Positions 42,459-52,025 of a stretch of 64,000 nt of DNA are shown here, piece after piece. The stretch comes from NORP110 sp051251595 (GTDB lineage Bacteria; Pseudomonadota; Alphaproteobacteria; Rhodobacterales; Rhodobacteraceae), in contig JBPOFA010000001.1 of NCBI GenBank assembly GCA_051251595.1, positions 186,001 to 250,000 of the forward strand, read 5' to 3'. How positions within the stretch are numbered: position 1 is the stretch's first letter; each line of letters begins with the position of its first letter. The notes beneath the pieces are model-generated. The model saw only the letters and a program-made list of their open reading frames with translations. It ran no database searches and was not told the DNA's origin. The translations under genes were made by a program, and so were the position numbers.

Positions 42459-43601
42459 ATGACTACACCTGAACCGGCCACGCGGCCGGCTAATCCGCGT
42501 TTTTCGAGCGGCCCTTGTGCCAAACGACCAAATTTCTCTCTTGAATCGCTGTCTGACGCCCCTTTGGGCCGTTCTCATCGCGCCGGTCTGTGTAAGACCA
42601 AGCTGAAGGACGCGATTGAAATCACCCGTGAAATCCTGGGCGTACCTGCAGACTACCGGATCGCGATCGTGCCGGCCTCTGATACAGGCGCCGTTGAGAT
42701 GGCGATGTGGAACTTGCTGGGCGAACGTCCAGTAGAAATGCTTGTCTGGGAAAGTTTCGGGGCTGGCTGGGCGACCGATGTCGTCAAGCAGCTGAAACTG
42801 GACGCCAAGGTCACAACTGCCGAGTACGGCCAAATTGTAGACCTGGATCAAGTCGATTTCGACAATGACGTTGTCTTTACCTGGAACGGAACCACCAGTG
42901 GTGCGCGCCTGCCAAATGGTGACAAGATCCCTGCGGACCGGTCTGGTCTGACGATCTGCGACGCCACAAGCGCGGCCTTTGCCTGCGATCTTCCATGGGA
43001 CAAGCTGGATGTGACCACATTCAGCTGGCAAAAAGTGCTGGGCGGCGAAGCAGCCCACGGCATGTTGATCTTGTCCCCTCGGGCGGTGGAACGGCTTGAA
43101 TCATACGTTCCAGCCTGGCCTTTGCCAAAGATTTTCCGCCTGCTGAAGGCTGGCAAAATCGTCGAATCAATTTTCGAAGGCGCGACAATCAACACACCTT
43201 CGATGCTGGCCGTTGAAGACTATTTGAAATGTCTGGAATGGGCCAAGTCAGTTGGGTCACTGCCCGGCTTGATTGCCCGCGCAGACGCAAATTTCGGCGC
43301 ATTAGACAGTTTTGTCGAGAGCGTTGACTGGTTGGAAAACCTCGCAGATGATCCGGCCGTTCGGTCCAATACAAGCGTGTGCCTGAAATTTACCAATGAT
43401 CAGATCCCCGACGGCGCTGCCTTTGCCAAGGCTGTGGCCAAACGGCTAGAGGTTGCAGGCGTTGCCTATGATATCGGCGCCTATCGCGATGCACCTGCGG
43501 GATTGCGCATCTGGACAGGTGGCACGGTCGAAACCTCTGACATAGAGGCGCTGACCCATTGGCTTGAATGGGCCTACTCCGCCGAAATCGCTGCGATCTG
43601 A
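42459..43601 (+). CDS. serC: Phosphoserine aminotransferase
   Basis: SerC makes 3-phosphoserine from 3-phosphohydroxypyruvate and glutamate with pyridoxal phosphate. The 380-residue form follows the alphaproteobacterial type: RFSSGPCAKRPNFSLESLSD near the start, the cofactor lysine in TFSWQKVLGGEAAHGM (about residue 194), and VRSNTSVCLKF. The ATG at 42459 has AGGA eight bases upstream; an in-frame GTG five codons earlier lies on top of it. It is followed by serA after 63 bp, in one operon. Confidence 0.96.
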   Translation: MTTPEPATRPANPRFSSGPCAKRPNFSLESLSDAPLGRSHRAGLCKTKLKDAIEITREILGVPADYRIAIVPASDTGAVEMAMWNLLGERPVEMLVWESFGAGWATDVVKQLKLDAKVTTAEYGQIVDLDQVDFDNDVVFTWNGTTSGARLPNGDKIPADRSGLTICDATSAAFACDLPWDKLDVTTFSWQKVLGGEAAHGMLILSPRAVERLESYVPAWPLPKIFRLLKAGKIVESIFEGATINTPSMLAVEDYLKCLEWAKSVGSLPGLIARADANFGALDSFVESVDWLENLADDPAVRSNTSVCLKFTNDQIPDGAAFAKAVAKRLEVAGVAYDIGAYRDAPAGLRIWTGGTVETSDIEALTHWLEWAYSAEIAAI

Positions 43602-43664
43602 CGCTGTTTCCAACAGCTCAATTTCAATCTGAACACCAAATTCTACATGACAGGAGTGCCTAAA

Positions 43665-45260
43665 ATGGCCCCCAAAGTTCTCGTTTCTGACAAACTAAGT
43701 GAAACAGCCGTTCAAATCTTTCGCGATCGCGGAATTGATGTGACCTTTGACCCTTCCATTGGGAAGGACAAAGAAAAACTATTGGAAGTGATCGGCGAAT
43801 ACGATGGCCTTGCCATTCGGTCCGCCACCAAGGCCACCGAAAAAGTTTTGGCCGCAGCAAAAAACCTCAAGGTTATTGGCCGCGCCGGGATTGGCGTGGA
43901 CAATGTCGATATCCCAGCGGCCTCTAAAAAGGGTGTGATCGTGATGAACACACCTTTTGGTAACTCTATCACCACGGCCGAACACGCCATTTCCATGATG
44001 ATGGCCGTCGCGCGCCAGATCCCAGAGGCAAGTGCCTCTACCCATGCCGGAAAATGGGAAAAATCGCGCTTTATGGGTGTGGAACTGACCAACAAGACTT
44101 TGGGCCTGATCGGCGCGGGCAATATCGGTTCGATCGTCGCAGATCGCGCCTTGGGTCTGAAAATGAAGGTCGTTGCCTATGATCCATTCCTGTCCGAGGA
44201 ACGGGCCGCCAAATTGGGCGTGACCAAAGTAGAGCTGGACGAACTGCTGTCCAAAGCAGATTTCATCACGCTACATGTTCCGCTGACGGATCAGACACGC
44301 AACATCCTGTCTGCCGAAGCGATCGCAAAGACGAAACCTGGCGTGCGTATCGTGAACTGTGCCCGTGGTGGCCTGGTTGATGAGGCAGCCCTGGCCGAAG
44401 CCCTGAAATCCGGCCACGTGGCCGGCGCTGGTTTTGATGTCTTCGCTGAAGAACCCGCAACAAACAGCCCATTGTTCAACCTGCCAAATGTCGTTGTGAC
44501 GCCGCATCTTGGGGCCGCAACAACAGAAGCGCAGGAAAACGTGGCGCTGCAAGTTGCTGAACAGATGTCGGACTATCTGCTGACGGGTGCAGTCTCTAAC
44601 GCGCTGAATATGCCCTCTGTTACTGCCGAAGAAGCAGTGGTCATGGGCCCATGGCTGAAACTGGCAGCCAATCTGGGGGCTTTTGCGGGCCAACTGACAG
44701 ATGAGCCGATCAAAGCGATTAACTTTTTGTACGATGGTGGCGTCAGTGAAATGAACATCAACGCCCTGAATGCGTCTGCAATTGCAGGCATCATGAAGGC
44801 GAATAACCCTGATGTGAACATGGTCTCTGCCCCGATCATTGCAAATGAACGCGGGATCAGCCTGTCGACAACGACACAGGCAAAATCTGGTGTCTTTGAT
44901 GCCTATATCAAGCTGACAGTCGTGACCGACAAACGTGAACGGACAATCGCCGGGACTGTTTTCTCTGACGGCAAGCCACGTTTCATCCAAATCAAGGGCA
45001 TCAACATCGATGCCGAGATTGGCCGGGACATGCTGTACACCACCAATCGCGACGTTCCCGGCATTATCGGGACACTTGGCCAGACCTTGGGCGCAAACGG
45101 CGTGAACATCGCCAACTTTACGCTTGGCCGCGCGTCCGAAGGCGGCGACGCAATTGCCCTGCTTTACGTCGATGGCAAAGTGTCACCAAAAGCGCTTGAT
45201 GCCTTGACTGAAACTGGCCTATTCAATCAGGTGAAACCACTTTCATTTGATATTGATTAG
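43665..45260 (+). CDS. serA: D-3-phosphoglycerate dehydrogenase
   Basis: SerA oxidises 3-phosphoglycerate to 3-phosphohydroxypyruvate, the entry into serine synthesis. The 531 residues are the long form: nucleotide domain with GRAGIGVDNVDIPAASKKGV and LGLIGAGNIGSIVADRALG, active-site arginine in IVNCARGGLVDEAAL and the His/Glu pair region VTPHLGAATTEAQ, an intervening domain, and a C-terminal ACT domain (about 455-525, with NRDVPGIIGTLGQTLGANGV) for serine feedback. The ATG at 43665 has AGGAG nine bases upstream. It is co-transcribed with serC. Confidence 0.97.
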   Translation: MAPKVLVSDKLSETAVQIFRDRGIDVTFDPSIGKDKEKLLEVIGEYDGLAIRSATKATEKVLAAAKNLKVIGRAGIGVDNVDIPAASKKGVIVMNTPFGNSITTAEHAISMMMAVARQIPEASASTHAGKWEKSRFMGVELTNKTLGLIGAGNIGSIVADRALGLKMKVVAYDPFLSEERAAKLGVTKVELDELLSKADFITLHVPLTDQTRNILSAEAIAKTKPGVRIVNCARGGLVDEAALAEALKSGHVAGAGFDVFAEEPATNSPLFNLPNVVVTPHLGAATTEAQENVALQVAEQMSDYLLTGAVSNALNMPSVTAEEAVVMGPWLKLAANLGAFAGQLTDEPIKAINFLYDGGVSEMNINALNASAIAGIMKANNPDVNMVSAPIIANERGISLSTTTQAKSGVFDAYIKLTVVTDKRERTIAGTVFSDGKPRFIQIKGINIDAEIGRDMLYTTNRDVPGIIGTLGQTLGANGVNIANFTLGRASEGGDAIALLYVDGKVSPKALDALTETGLFNQVKPLSFDID

Positions 45261-45308
45261 ACACTCCTATCAGCATTTTCCAATTGAATTAGGAACGGGA
45301 CCAAAGAC

Positions 45309-46043
45309 ATGCGTGTATATGCGATCGGTGACGTTCATGGCCAACTGGAAAAGCTGAAAGACATCCACAAACGCATCGCCGAGGACCAAAAAGAACACGG
45401 TCCCGGCGGTGTGACACTCCATCTTGGGGATCTGGTCGATCGCGGCCCCAACAGCGCAGGCGTCATCGACTATCTGATGACCGGAATCGCCAATGGACAG
45501 GATTGGATTGCCTTGAAGGGCAACCATGACCGTTTGATGAGCTTTTTTCTGGAAGATCCGCTGAAAAAAGATCGCCGGTTGCGGCCTGAATACAACTGGC
45601 TCAGCAAGCCTTTGGGTGGTTTGGCAACCTTGGCCTCTTACGGTGTCGATGCCGCGGAAGAAGACCCCATTCAAGAAATTCACGAACAATTTGCAAAAGC
45701 AGTGCCAGAGGCACATCGTGACTTTTTGCATCGTCTGCCCCTGATGCACAAAACGGACGGGTTCGTCTTTGTGCATGCCGGAATCCGCCCCGGCGTCCCA
45801 TTCGATCAGCAGACAGAGGATGATCTGGTCTGGATTCGCAAAGAATTTCATGAAGATCACAGCGATCATGGCGCAGTCATTGTCCACGGCCACACGCCGG
45901 TCGATGTGGTGTCTGACTATGGCAACCGGATCAATGTGGATACAGGCGCGGCATTTGGCAGGGAACTGTCTGTCGTGGTGATCGAGAATGGCACATCGCT
46001 AGAGCTGGGCCCAGAAGGTCGTCGAAAAATCGCCCTAGGCTGA
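45309..46043 (+). CDS. Metallophosphoesterase (PP1/ApaH-type)
   Basis: The 244-residue protein shows the calcineurin-like metal motifs in order: IGDVHGQ (residues 7-13), HLGDLVDRGPNSAG, LKGNHDR and HGHTPV. That set fits serine/threonine-phosphatase or diadenosine-tetraphosphate hydrolase relatives. The spacing resembles bacterial PrpA/PrpE-like enzymes. It follows serA by 48 bp in the same direction and may be read from the same transcript. Confidence 0.9.
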   Translation: MRVYAIGDVHGQLEKLKDIHKRIAEDQKEHGPGGVTLHLGDLVDRGPNSAGVIDYLMTGIANGQDWIALKGNHDRLMSFFLEDPLKKDRRLRPEYNWLSKPLGGLATLASYGVDAAEEDPIQEIHEQFAKAVPEAHRDFLHRLPLMHKTDGFVFVHAGIRPGVPFDQQTEDDLVWIRKEFHEDHSDHGAVIVHGHTPVDVVSDYGNRINVDTGAAFGRELSVVVIENGTSLELGPEGRRKIALG

Positions 46044-46056
46044 CTGTAAGCGCGGT

Positions 46057-46158
46057 TTAGCCCAATACTGCAAACGCATTCACCAAGCCGACAATAACCC
46101 CCGGGACGACTGACCAAATAGCGAACCATATCGCGCAGAGCCTTAGAAACCTGTTCAT
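46057..46158 (-). CDS. 33-residue hydrophobic peptide coupled to a VOC gene
   Basis: An ATG at 46158 overlaps the TGA of the VOC gene (ATGA) and opens a 33-residue frame, MNRFLRLCAIWFAIW followed by SVVPGVIVGLVNAFAVLG. The composition is that of a single transmembrane helix with a basic N-terminus. The coupling and the amphipathic basic-then-hydrophobic pattern suggest a real small membrane protein rather than chance; no family is recognised. Confidence 0.5.
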   Translation of the reverse strand: MNRFLRLCAIWFAIWSVVPGVIVGLVNAFAVLG

Positions 46159-46511
46159 AAATTACCTTGCAAGAATTCGACGCGATTGCCCACAGCGTCC
46201 TTGGTAAAAAACCTCCGACGTCCCAAGATCGCTTCATCCCAATCCACGGACCAGCCATGGGAAGCCAAATTTTGTGCGGTTTCATCAATATTAGACACTG
46301 AAAACGCCGGATGCGCTTTTGCAGCCGGACGAAATTCTTTTTCCACGCCCAAATGGATTTCTACGGTGTCGCATCGAAACCAAATCCCGCCACGCGCCTG
46401 AAGCGCCTTTGGCTTTTCAATTTCTGAAAACCCCAAAAGTCCCTGCCAAAACAATCGGCACTTGTCTTCGCTTCCTTCCGGAATTGCGAGTTGTATGTGA
46501 TCAAGTCGCAT
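46155..46511 (-). CDS. VOC-family (glyoxalase-like) protein
   Basis: The 118-residue protein has the single VOC domain: MRLDHIQLAIPEGSEDKCRL, HLGVEKEFRPAAKAHPAFSV and the C-terminal FFTKDAVGNRVEFLQ. Histidine and glutamate positions of metal-dependent members are present in part (DHIQL, EIHLG, RVEFL). The substrate is unknown. Its stop overlaps the start of a 33-residue hydrophobic ORF, so the two are probably translated together. Confidence 0.85.
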   Translation of the reverse strand: MRLDHIQLAIPEGSEDKCRLFWQGLLGFSEIEKPKALQARGGIWFRCDTVEIHLGVEKEFRPAAKAHPAFSVSNIDETAQNLASHGWSVDWDEAILGRRRFFTKDAVGNRVEFLQGNL

Positions 46512-46722
46512 GTGCCCCCACAGCCTTCACGTCGAACCTAATTGGATCGCAACATGTTGCGCAAGTCGCCCCGCTCTGATCCCACGTCGTTTCCCTAACG
46601 CTTTGGCGACTTCACTTGTTGCATTATGCGACAACATCGCGCGGCCATTCGTCATGGCCTGTTTCTGGCCATTTCGGGCGATATAGTAGATATTCGCGGC
46701 TTATTGGAGCAAGGGCAGAGAT

Positions 46723-47574
46723 TTGACGATTTTTCATCACGCACGAAAGTTGGTGTCCTTTCGCGGTCGACCCTCACCTTTGTTCACGGAATATACCCTT
46801 GGGTTAGACCGTTGGACCGGACCCGAGATGTCGATTGCCGTCATGTCCGATTTGCACGTCGCGGCACCTTGGGTTTCGTTGCAAGAGATTGAGCAGATCA
46901 CCCACACCGTGAATGCTGCCCAACCGGATCTCATTGTACTGGCTGGGGACTTTTTGGCAGGTCATACTATTCCGGGCCGCCGCGCGAACGCTGTTGAAAT
47001 CGTCGATGCCTTATCAAATCTGACAGCGCCTCAAGGTGTTTACGCCATTCTGGGCAACCATGACTGGCAGGATTGTAAGCTTTCGCATGAGACCAACAGG
47101 GAAAGAAACTCGGTCGTTGAGGCGTTTGAACCCTCTTCCATTTCGCTGTTGCGCAACGCGCATGTTCAGCAAGAGCACCGGGGCCAACGCTACAGCCTGG
47201 TCGGGTTTGACAGCCAAATCCCCACCCCTGGTGATTGGACATCCGGGCTGCACCAGCCAGATCTGGCGTTTGAGGGCACGCCCAAAGACGCCCCGGCCAT
47301 TTTGTTGGCGCACGAACCTGACTATTTCCAAGACAAGGATCCGCGGGCTGACTTGCAAATCAGCGGGCACACACATGGGGGGCAGATGAATCTATTCGGT
47401 TGGCGTCCTTTGACCCCTTCCCAATTCGGCCCCAAATTTGCCTACGGGCATCATATGTCCGACAACCGTCACTTGGTCGTGTCCGGGGGGATCGGCTTTA
47501 GCGGTCTTCCAATGCGCATCGGCCAACCGTCAGAAATCACCATGATCAAAGTCGGGCCTCAGCCCGCAAGTTAA
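46723..47574 (+). CDS. Calcineurin-like metallophosphoesterase
   Basis: The 283-residue protein has MSDLHVAAPW, VLAGDFLAGH, AILGNHDWQD, LLAHEPDYF and ISGHTHGGQ, the full metallophosphoesterase metal set in the order of YkuE/YaeI-type membrane-associated enzymes that act on phospholipid or lipid-A-like phosphates. The start is a TTG at 46723, with AGGGCAGAG 5-13 bases upstream; no ATG is near. There is no long hydrophobic N-terminal anchor here. It precedes the hybrid kinase gene in the same direction. Confidence 0.85.
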   Translation: MTIFHHARKLVSFRGRPSPLFTEYTLGLDRWTGPEMSIAVMSDLHVAAPWVSLQEIEQITHTVNAAQPDLIVLAGDFLAGHTIPGRRANAVEIVDALSNLTAPQGVYAILGNHDWQDCKLSHETNRERNSVVEAFEPSSISLLRNAHVQQEHRGQRYSLVGFDSQIPTPGDWTSGLHQPDLAFEGTPKDAPAILLAHEPDYFQDKDPRADLQISGHTHGGQMNLFGWRPLTPSQFGPKFAYGHHMSDNRHLVVSGGIGFSGLPMRIGQPSEITMIKVGPQPAS

Positions 47575-47651
47575 CATCCTATTCACCTCATTCCGGCTAA
47601 TTTTAACAAACCCTATTGGATCGCAGCTGATCCTCTTGGCCGGAGAATTCG

Positions 47652-49862
47652 ATGAACCTAATGGAAGAGATCGCAAAAGAACGGCGCGCCCGTCTTGCGG
47701 CCGAGCATCTTTTGAAGCTGAAACAAGAAGAACTGTTTGCCGCAAACGCTGAACTTTCCAAACACGCTTTGGCCCTAACGGGGGAAATCGTGGTGCAAAG
47801 GGAAGAAGTCCAGAATGTGCAATCCAAAGCCAAGGCGCTTGAGGGCGAAAAAGAGCGCGTTCTGGAAGACCTTGAAAACGCCAATGAAGCCATCAACATT
47901 GCCGAACGTCGGCTGTGGGACTCTGTCGAAACGATAGAAGACGGGTTTGCCGTTTTCGACAACGCCGACACGCTGGTCGCGGCAAATTCTGCCTATCTGT
48001 CCGTGTTTGACGGGCTGGAATGCGTGGCGCCTGGGATTTCTTATTTCGATGTGGTCCGCCTGATGGTCGAGGAAGGCATCGTTGATATCGGCAACGAACC
48101 CTCTAAAGATTGGGTTCAAAATATCTGCACGCGCTGGCGCAGCGACACGTTGGAACCGACGGTGCTTCGGCTGTGGAACGGTCAGTTCATCAAGCTGGTC
48201 GATCGCCGTTCAGAGGGGGGCGATACGGTCTCGCTTGCGCTCAACATCACGGACACCATTCGAAATGAAAAAACCCTGAAAGACGCACGCCTAAAGGCGG
48301 AAACCGCCAATCAGGCCAAATCGGCGTTTCTTGCAAAGATGAGCCATGAACTCCGCACCCCGATGAACGGCGTCGTCGGCATGGCCGATCTGCTGGCAGA
48401 CAGCCCCCTGAACGACGAGCAAAAGCTTTTCGTAGACACTATTAAGACATCGGGAGAGGCGTTGTTGGAATTGATCAACGACGTTTTGGACTTCTCCAAG
48501 ATCGAGGCTGCCAAACTGGTTCTTCACCTGGATACATTCGATCTGGAACGCTGCATTCATGATGTGATCCTGTTGTTTCAGCCCGCCGTTCAGACAAAGG
48601 ACATTGATCTGGATCTGGACTTTGATCTGTTCCTGCCAACTGAATTCGTCGGGGATTCCGGGCGCATCCGCCAGATCCTGACCAACCTCATTGGCAATGC
48701 GGTCAAATTCACGCCGAACGGCCATGTCGTGGTGCGTGTCGTCGGTATCCCTGACCAAAGCAGTGACGAAATCCGTCTGCACATCACAGTCGAAGACACC
48801 GGCCTTGGCATTCCTTCTGACAAAATCGATCACATTTTTGGAGAGTTCAATCAGGTCGAAGACGAAAAGAACCGCAAGTTTGAAGGCACAGGTCTTGGCC
48901 TTGCGATCACCAAACAATTGATAGGGCTTATGGGCGGTGAAATCTGGGTCGACAGCGAAGAAGGCGTCGGTTCGAATTTCGGCTTTCACATCACCTTGCC
49001 GACAACCCAAAAAGACCAATCCATGCCGACCGCTGTACCAGACTGGATACGTCGCGTCGGAATTATAGAATCCAACAGCCTTGCCGCCGACACCTTAAAG
49101 CGACAGCTTACGGCCCTGGGGCTCGAGGTGATCGAAATCGACAGCACCGACAAAACCGGGCAGACGCGACCCGATCTGTTGGTTCTGGATTGCACCACAA
49201 ACCTTGAAATAGACCCTGATACGCGGTGTATTTTGGATCAGGTCAATACAGTCCCGCCAATCGTGCTGCTCCCTGCGGGAGTATCAGAATCATCGATCGA
49301 CATGGGGAAAGAATTCGTACCGCTCTACAAACCTTATTCGCGCTCGGCCTTGATCCAGACAGTGGCTTCACTAAAAACGCCGCAGGCGGACGAACCGCCA
49401 GCCGCGCGCAAAATGCGCATTCTTGCCGCCGAGGATAACAAGACCAACCGTCTTGTGTTTTCAAAGCTGGTTAAGGCTTTGAACATCGATCTTAGCTTTG
49501 CCGAAAACGGGGCGATCGCCGTTGCCAAATGGCAGGAAGAAAAACCTGATCTGGTCTTCATGGACATCTCTATGCCGGAAATGGACGGAAAAGAGGCGAC
49601 TCGCGCGATCCGTGCCCAAGAAGCCAAGGACAGCCTGCCGCACACACCAATTGTCGCATTAACCGCACATGCAATGGCGGGCGACGACAATGAAATTCTT
49701 GCTGCGGGCTTGGACCATTACCTGACCAAACCCTTGAAAAAAGACGAGATTTTCGAACGCATTCGTGCTGCAATTCCTGCCGGTGCCCTAACCGTGTTCC
49801 CGGACACAGAAGGCGTTTCAACTGACATATCAACGTCAGAGCCGCAGCCCATTCGGGCATAG
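47652..49862 (+). CDS. Hybrid sensor histidine kinase / response regulator
   Basis: The 736-residue protein is built as an N-terminal coiled coil (about 1-95), a PAS-like domain (about 95-210), a HisKA helix with the phospho-histidine at about 232 in AKMSHELRTPMNG, an ATPase domain (TNLIGNAVKFTPNG N-box; VEDTGLGIPSDKI; KFEGTGLGLAI) and, after a degenerate receiver-like stretch (about 455-560), a C-terminal receiver with phospho-aspartate at about 638 in LVFMDISMPEMDG. There is no transmembrane helix, so it senses a cytoplasmic signal. No separate response regulator or Hpt gene is adjacent. Confidence 0.92.
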   Translation: MNLMEEIAKERRARLAAEHLLKLKQEELFAANAELSKHALALTGEIVVQREEVQNVQSKAKALEGEKERVLEDLENANEAINIAERRLWDSVETIEDGFAVFDNADTLVAANSAYLSVFDGLECVAPGISYFDVVRLMVEEGIVDIGNEPSKDWVQNICTRWRSDTLEPTVLRLWNGQFIKLVDRRSEGGDTVSLALNITDTIRNEKTLKDARLKAETANQAKSAFLAKMSHELRTPMNGVVGMADLLADSPLNDEQKLFVDTIKTSGEALLELINDVLDFSKIEAAKLVLHLDTFDLERCIHDVILLFQPAVQTKDIDLDLDFDLFLPTEFVGDSGRIRQILTNLIGNAVKFTPNGHVVVRVVGIPDQSSDEIRLHITVEDTGLGIPSDKIDHIFGEFNQVEDEKNRKFEGTGLGLAITKQLIGLMGGEIWVDSEEGVGSNFGFHITLPTTQKDQSMPTAVPDWIRRVGIIESNSLAADTLKRQLTALGLEVIEIDSTDKTGQTRPDLLVLDCTTNLEIDPDTRCILDQVNTVPPIVLLPAGVSESSIDMGKEFVPLYKPYSRSALIQTVASLKTPQADEPPAARKMRILAAEDNKTNRLVFSKLVKALNIDLSFAENGAIAVAKWQEEKPDLVFMDISMPEMDGKEATRAIRAQEAKDSLPHTPIVALTAHAMAGDDNEILAAGLDHYLTKPLKKDEIFERIRAAIPAGALTVFPDTEGVSTDISTSEPQPIRA

Positions 49863-51902
49863 CTAGTCGCTGTGCAACACGTCCAAAAAGGCGCGACCAA
49901 AGCGCTCTGCCTTCTGCTCACCGATCAGGCGCGATACCGCGTCGAAATCGGCGGATCGCAGGCTGGCAACTTTCGCAAGGACAGAGGCAGAGCAGGACAA
50001 AGGTTTGTCTGTCCCGTTTTCGCCCCGCGACAACCCTGCCTGAACCTCTAGCAGCCGATCATAGACCTGTCCTTCGCTGCGACCTGCCAATTTCCGCCGC
50101 GAGGGGTGCAGGTCTTGGGCAATTGCACCGGTTATCACCTCTAGAAAGGCCTTTCCGTAACGTTCAAGTTTCGTCGCACCGATCCCGCTGATCCCCATCA
50201 GCGCATCCAAACTGCTGGGCCTGGTTTCTGCCATTTCAATCAATGTCTTGTCAGTGAAAATCACATAAGCTGGGACGCGGGCAGCCTCTGCCAGGGCGCG
50301 CCTTTTGGCCTTGAGTGCAGACAACAAAGGCGCGTCCTCTTCGGACACAAGTGTCTTGACCTCTGAACGTCGTTTTCCCTTTGCTAGAGTATCTTTTCGC
50401 AACTCTATGCTTGCTTCGCCGCGCAGGATTGGGCGGGCCGGGTCTGTCATGCGAAAGCCGCCATGACGTTCGGGATCCGGCCGAATAAGATCATGCCCCA
50501 TCATCTGTCGAAAGATGGCCTGCCACTGGCGCCGGTCGTATTCCTTGCCGACACCAAAAGTCGGCAAATCATCGTGGCCGCGCTCCAAAACTTTTTCCGT
50601 CTTATTGCCGGTCAGAATGTCGATCAAATGCCCCGCGCCGAAATATTGCCCGGTCCGCAAAATCGCAGACAAGGCTTTGCGCACGGCATCCGTGCCATCA
50701 ATAATCTCAGCCGGCGAGTCACACAGATCACAATTGCCGCAGGGGTCGGACTCTTCCCCAAAAAACGCCAACAGGTTCTGGCGTCGACAGCGAAGCGCCT
50801 CTGCCAAGCCCAAAAGAGCGTTCAGCCGCGTGTGGTCAGCTGCACGCCGATCCGCCGGGGCCGGGCTTTCATCAATTTGGGTGCGTCGAAACCGGATATC
50901 ATCCGGACCAAACAAGGTAAGCGTTTCCGCCGGGGCCCCATCCCGCCCCGCGCGACCGATTTCCTGATAATAGGACTCGATCGATTTGGGCAAATCAGCA
51001 TGGGCCACCCATCTGATGTCAGGCTTATCCACGCCCATACCGAACGCCACCGTCGCCACAACGATCAATCCGTCTTCGCGTTGAAACCGGGTTTCCACGT
51101 CGCGGCGGTCCTCTGGGGCCATACCTGCGTGGTAGGAACAGGCAGAATGGCCCTGCTCTGCCAAAGCGGCGGCCAGGGTCTCTGTTTTGGCTCTGGTCCC
51201 GCAATAGACGATGCCCGACTGCCCTTTGCGCGCCGCTGCGAAATCCAAAATCTGGCGTCTTGGGCTGTCTTTGACGGCAAATGCCAAGTGAATATTTGGG
51301 CGGTCAAACCCATGCAAAAAGACCTCTGGCGTGGCATCCGCGAAAAGACGTGCGACGATCTCTGTCTGGGTTTCCTGATCCGCGGTGGCTGTGAACGCGG
51401 CAAGGGGGACATTGAGCGCCCGACGCAAATCCCCGATCCGCAGATAATCAGGCCGAAAGTCATGACCCCACTGGGAAACACAATGCGCCTCATCCACAGC
51501 CAGCAAAGTGGTTCCGATCCGGCGCAGCAAGTTCAGCGTACCACCAGAGGCCAAACGCTCTGGCGCCATGTACAATAGCTTTAGGTCCCCGGCCTCTAGC
51601 GCCGCAAACACCGCGTCTGTTTCTTCCTCGGTGTTGCCCGATGTCAGCGCCCCGGCGGCGACCCCAGCCGCCTGCAACCCACGCACCTGATCCCGCATCA
51701 AAGCAATGAGAGGAGAGATCACAACCGTTACGCCCTCGCGCATCAAGGCAGGAAGCTGAAAGCACAAAGACTTTCCGCCGCCGGTTGGCATGATCGCCAG
51801 GGTGTTTTTGTTGGCATGGACAGCATCCACGATTTCGGCCTGTCCGGGCCGAAATGCATCAAAGCCAAAGACTGATGATAAAAGTTCGTTCGCCTGCGGC
51901 AT
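49863..51902 (-). CDS. recQ: ATP-dependent DNA helicase RecQ
   Basis: RecQ unwinds DNA 3'-5' during recombination and fork repair. The 679 residues hold Walker A MPTGGGKSLCFQLPAL, the DEAH-type box LLAVDEAHCVSQWGHDFRPD, motifs V and VI (VATVAFGMGVDKPDIRWVAH, QEIGRAGRDG), zinc cysteines in CRRQNLLAFFGE and CGNCDLC, and an HRDC domain near 520-600 (LSALKAKRRALAEAARVPAY). A further helical segment follows. It is convergent with the kinase gene, one base apart. Confidence 0.96.
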   Translation of the reverse strand: MPQANELLSSVFGFDAFRPGQAEIVDAVHANKNTLAIMPTGGGKSLCFQLPALMREGVTVVISPLIALMRDQVRGLQAAGVAAGALTSGNTEEETDAVFAALEAGDLKLLYMAPERLASGGTLNLLRRIGTTLLAVDEAHCVSQWGHDFRPDYLRIGDLRRALNVPLAAFTATADQETQTEIVARLFADATPEVFLHGFDRPNIHLAFAVKDSPRRQILDFAAARKGQSGIVYCGTRAKTETLAAALAEQGHSACSYHAGMAPEDRRDVETRFQREDGLIVVATVAFGMGVDKPDIRWVAHADLPKSIESYYQEIGRAGRDGAPAETLTLFGPDDIRFRRTQIDESPAPADRRAADHTRLNALLGLAEALRCRRQNLLAFFGEESDPCGNCDLCDSPAEIIDGTDAVRKALSAILRTGQYFGAGHLIDILTGNKTEKVLERGHDDLPTFGVGKEYDRRQWQAIFRQMMGHDLIRPDPERHGGFRMTDPARPILRGEASIELRKDTLAKGKRRSEVKTLVSEEDAPLLSALKAKRRALAEAARVPAYVIFTDKTLIEMAETRPSSLDALMGISGIGATKLERYGKAFLEVITGAIAQDLHPSRRKLAGRSEGQVYDRLLEVQAGLSRGENGTDKPLSCSASVLAKVASLRSADFDAVSRLIGEQKAERFGRAFLDVLHSD

Positions 51903-52025
51903 GTGCCTGCTGTTTTTTATTGGTGTTGCCTATTGGCGGGCACCATTTCACAGGAGGAATCCGGGAACAAGGGCAATGCTAGACTTGGCTGAACATCTGC
52001 AAAATCAGATGAAACAGTCACATGT

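Noticed and set aside
50463..51578. 371-codon plus-strand open frame inside recQ
   Set aside because: It is antisense to the RecQ helicase motifs and zinc cysteines; no domain is visible.
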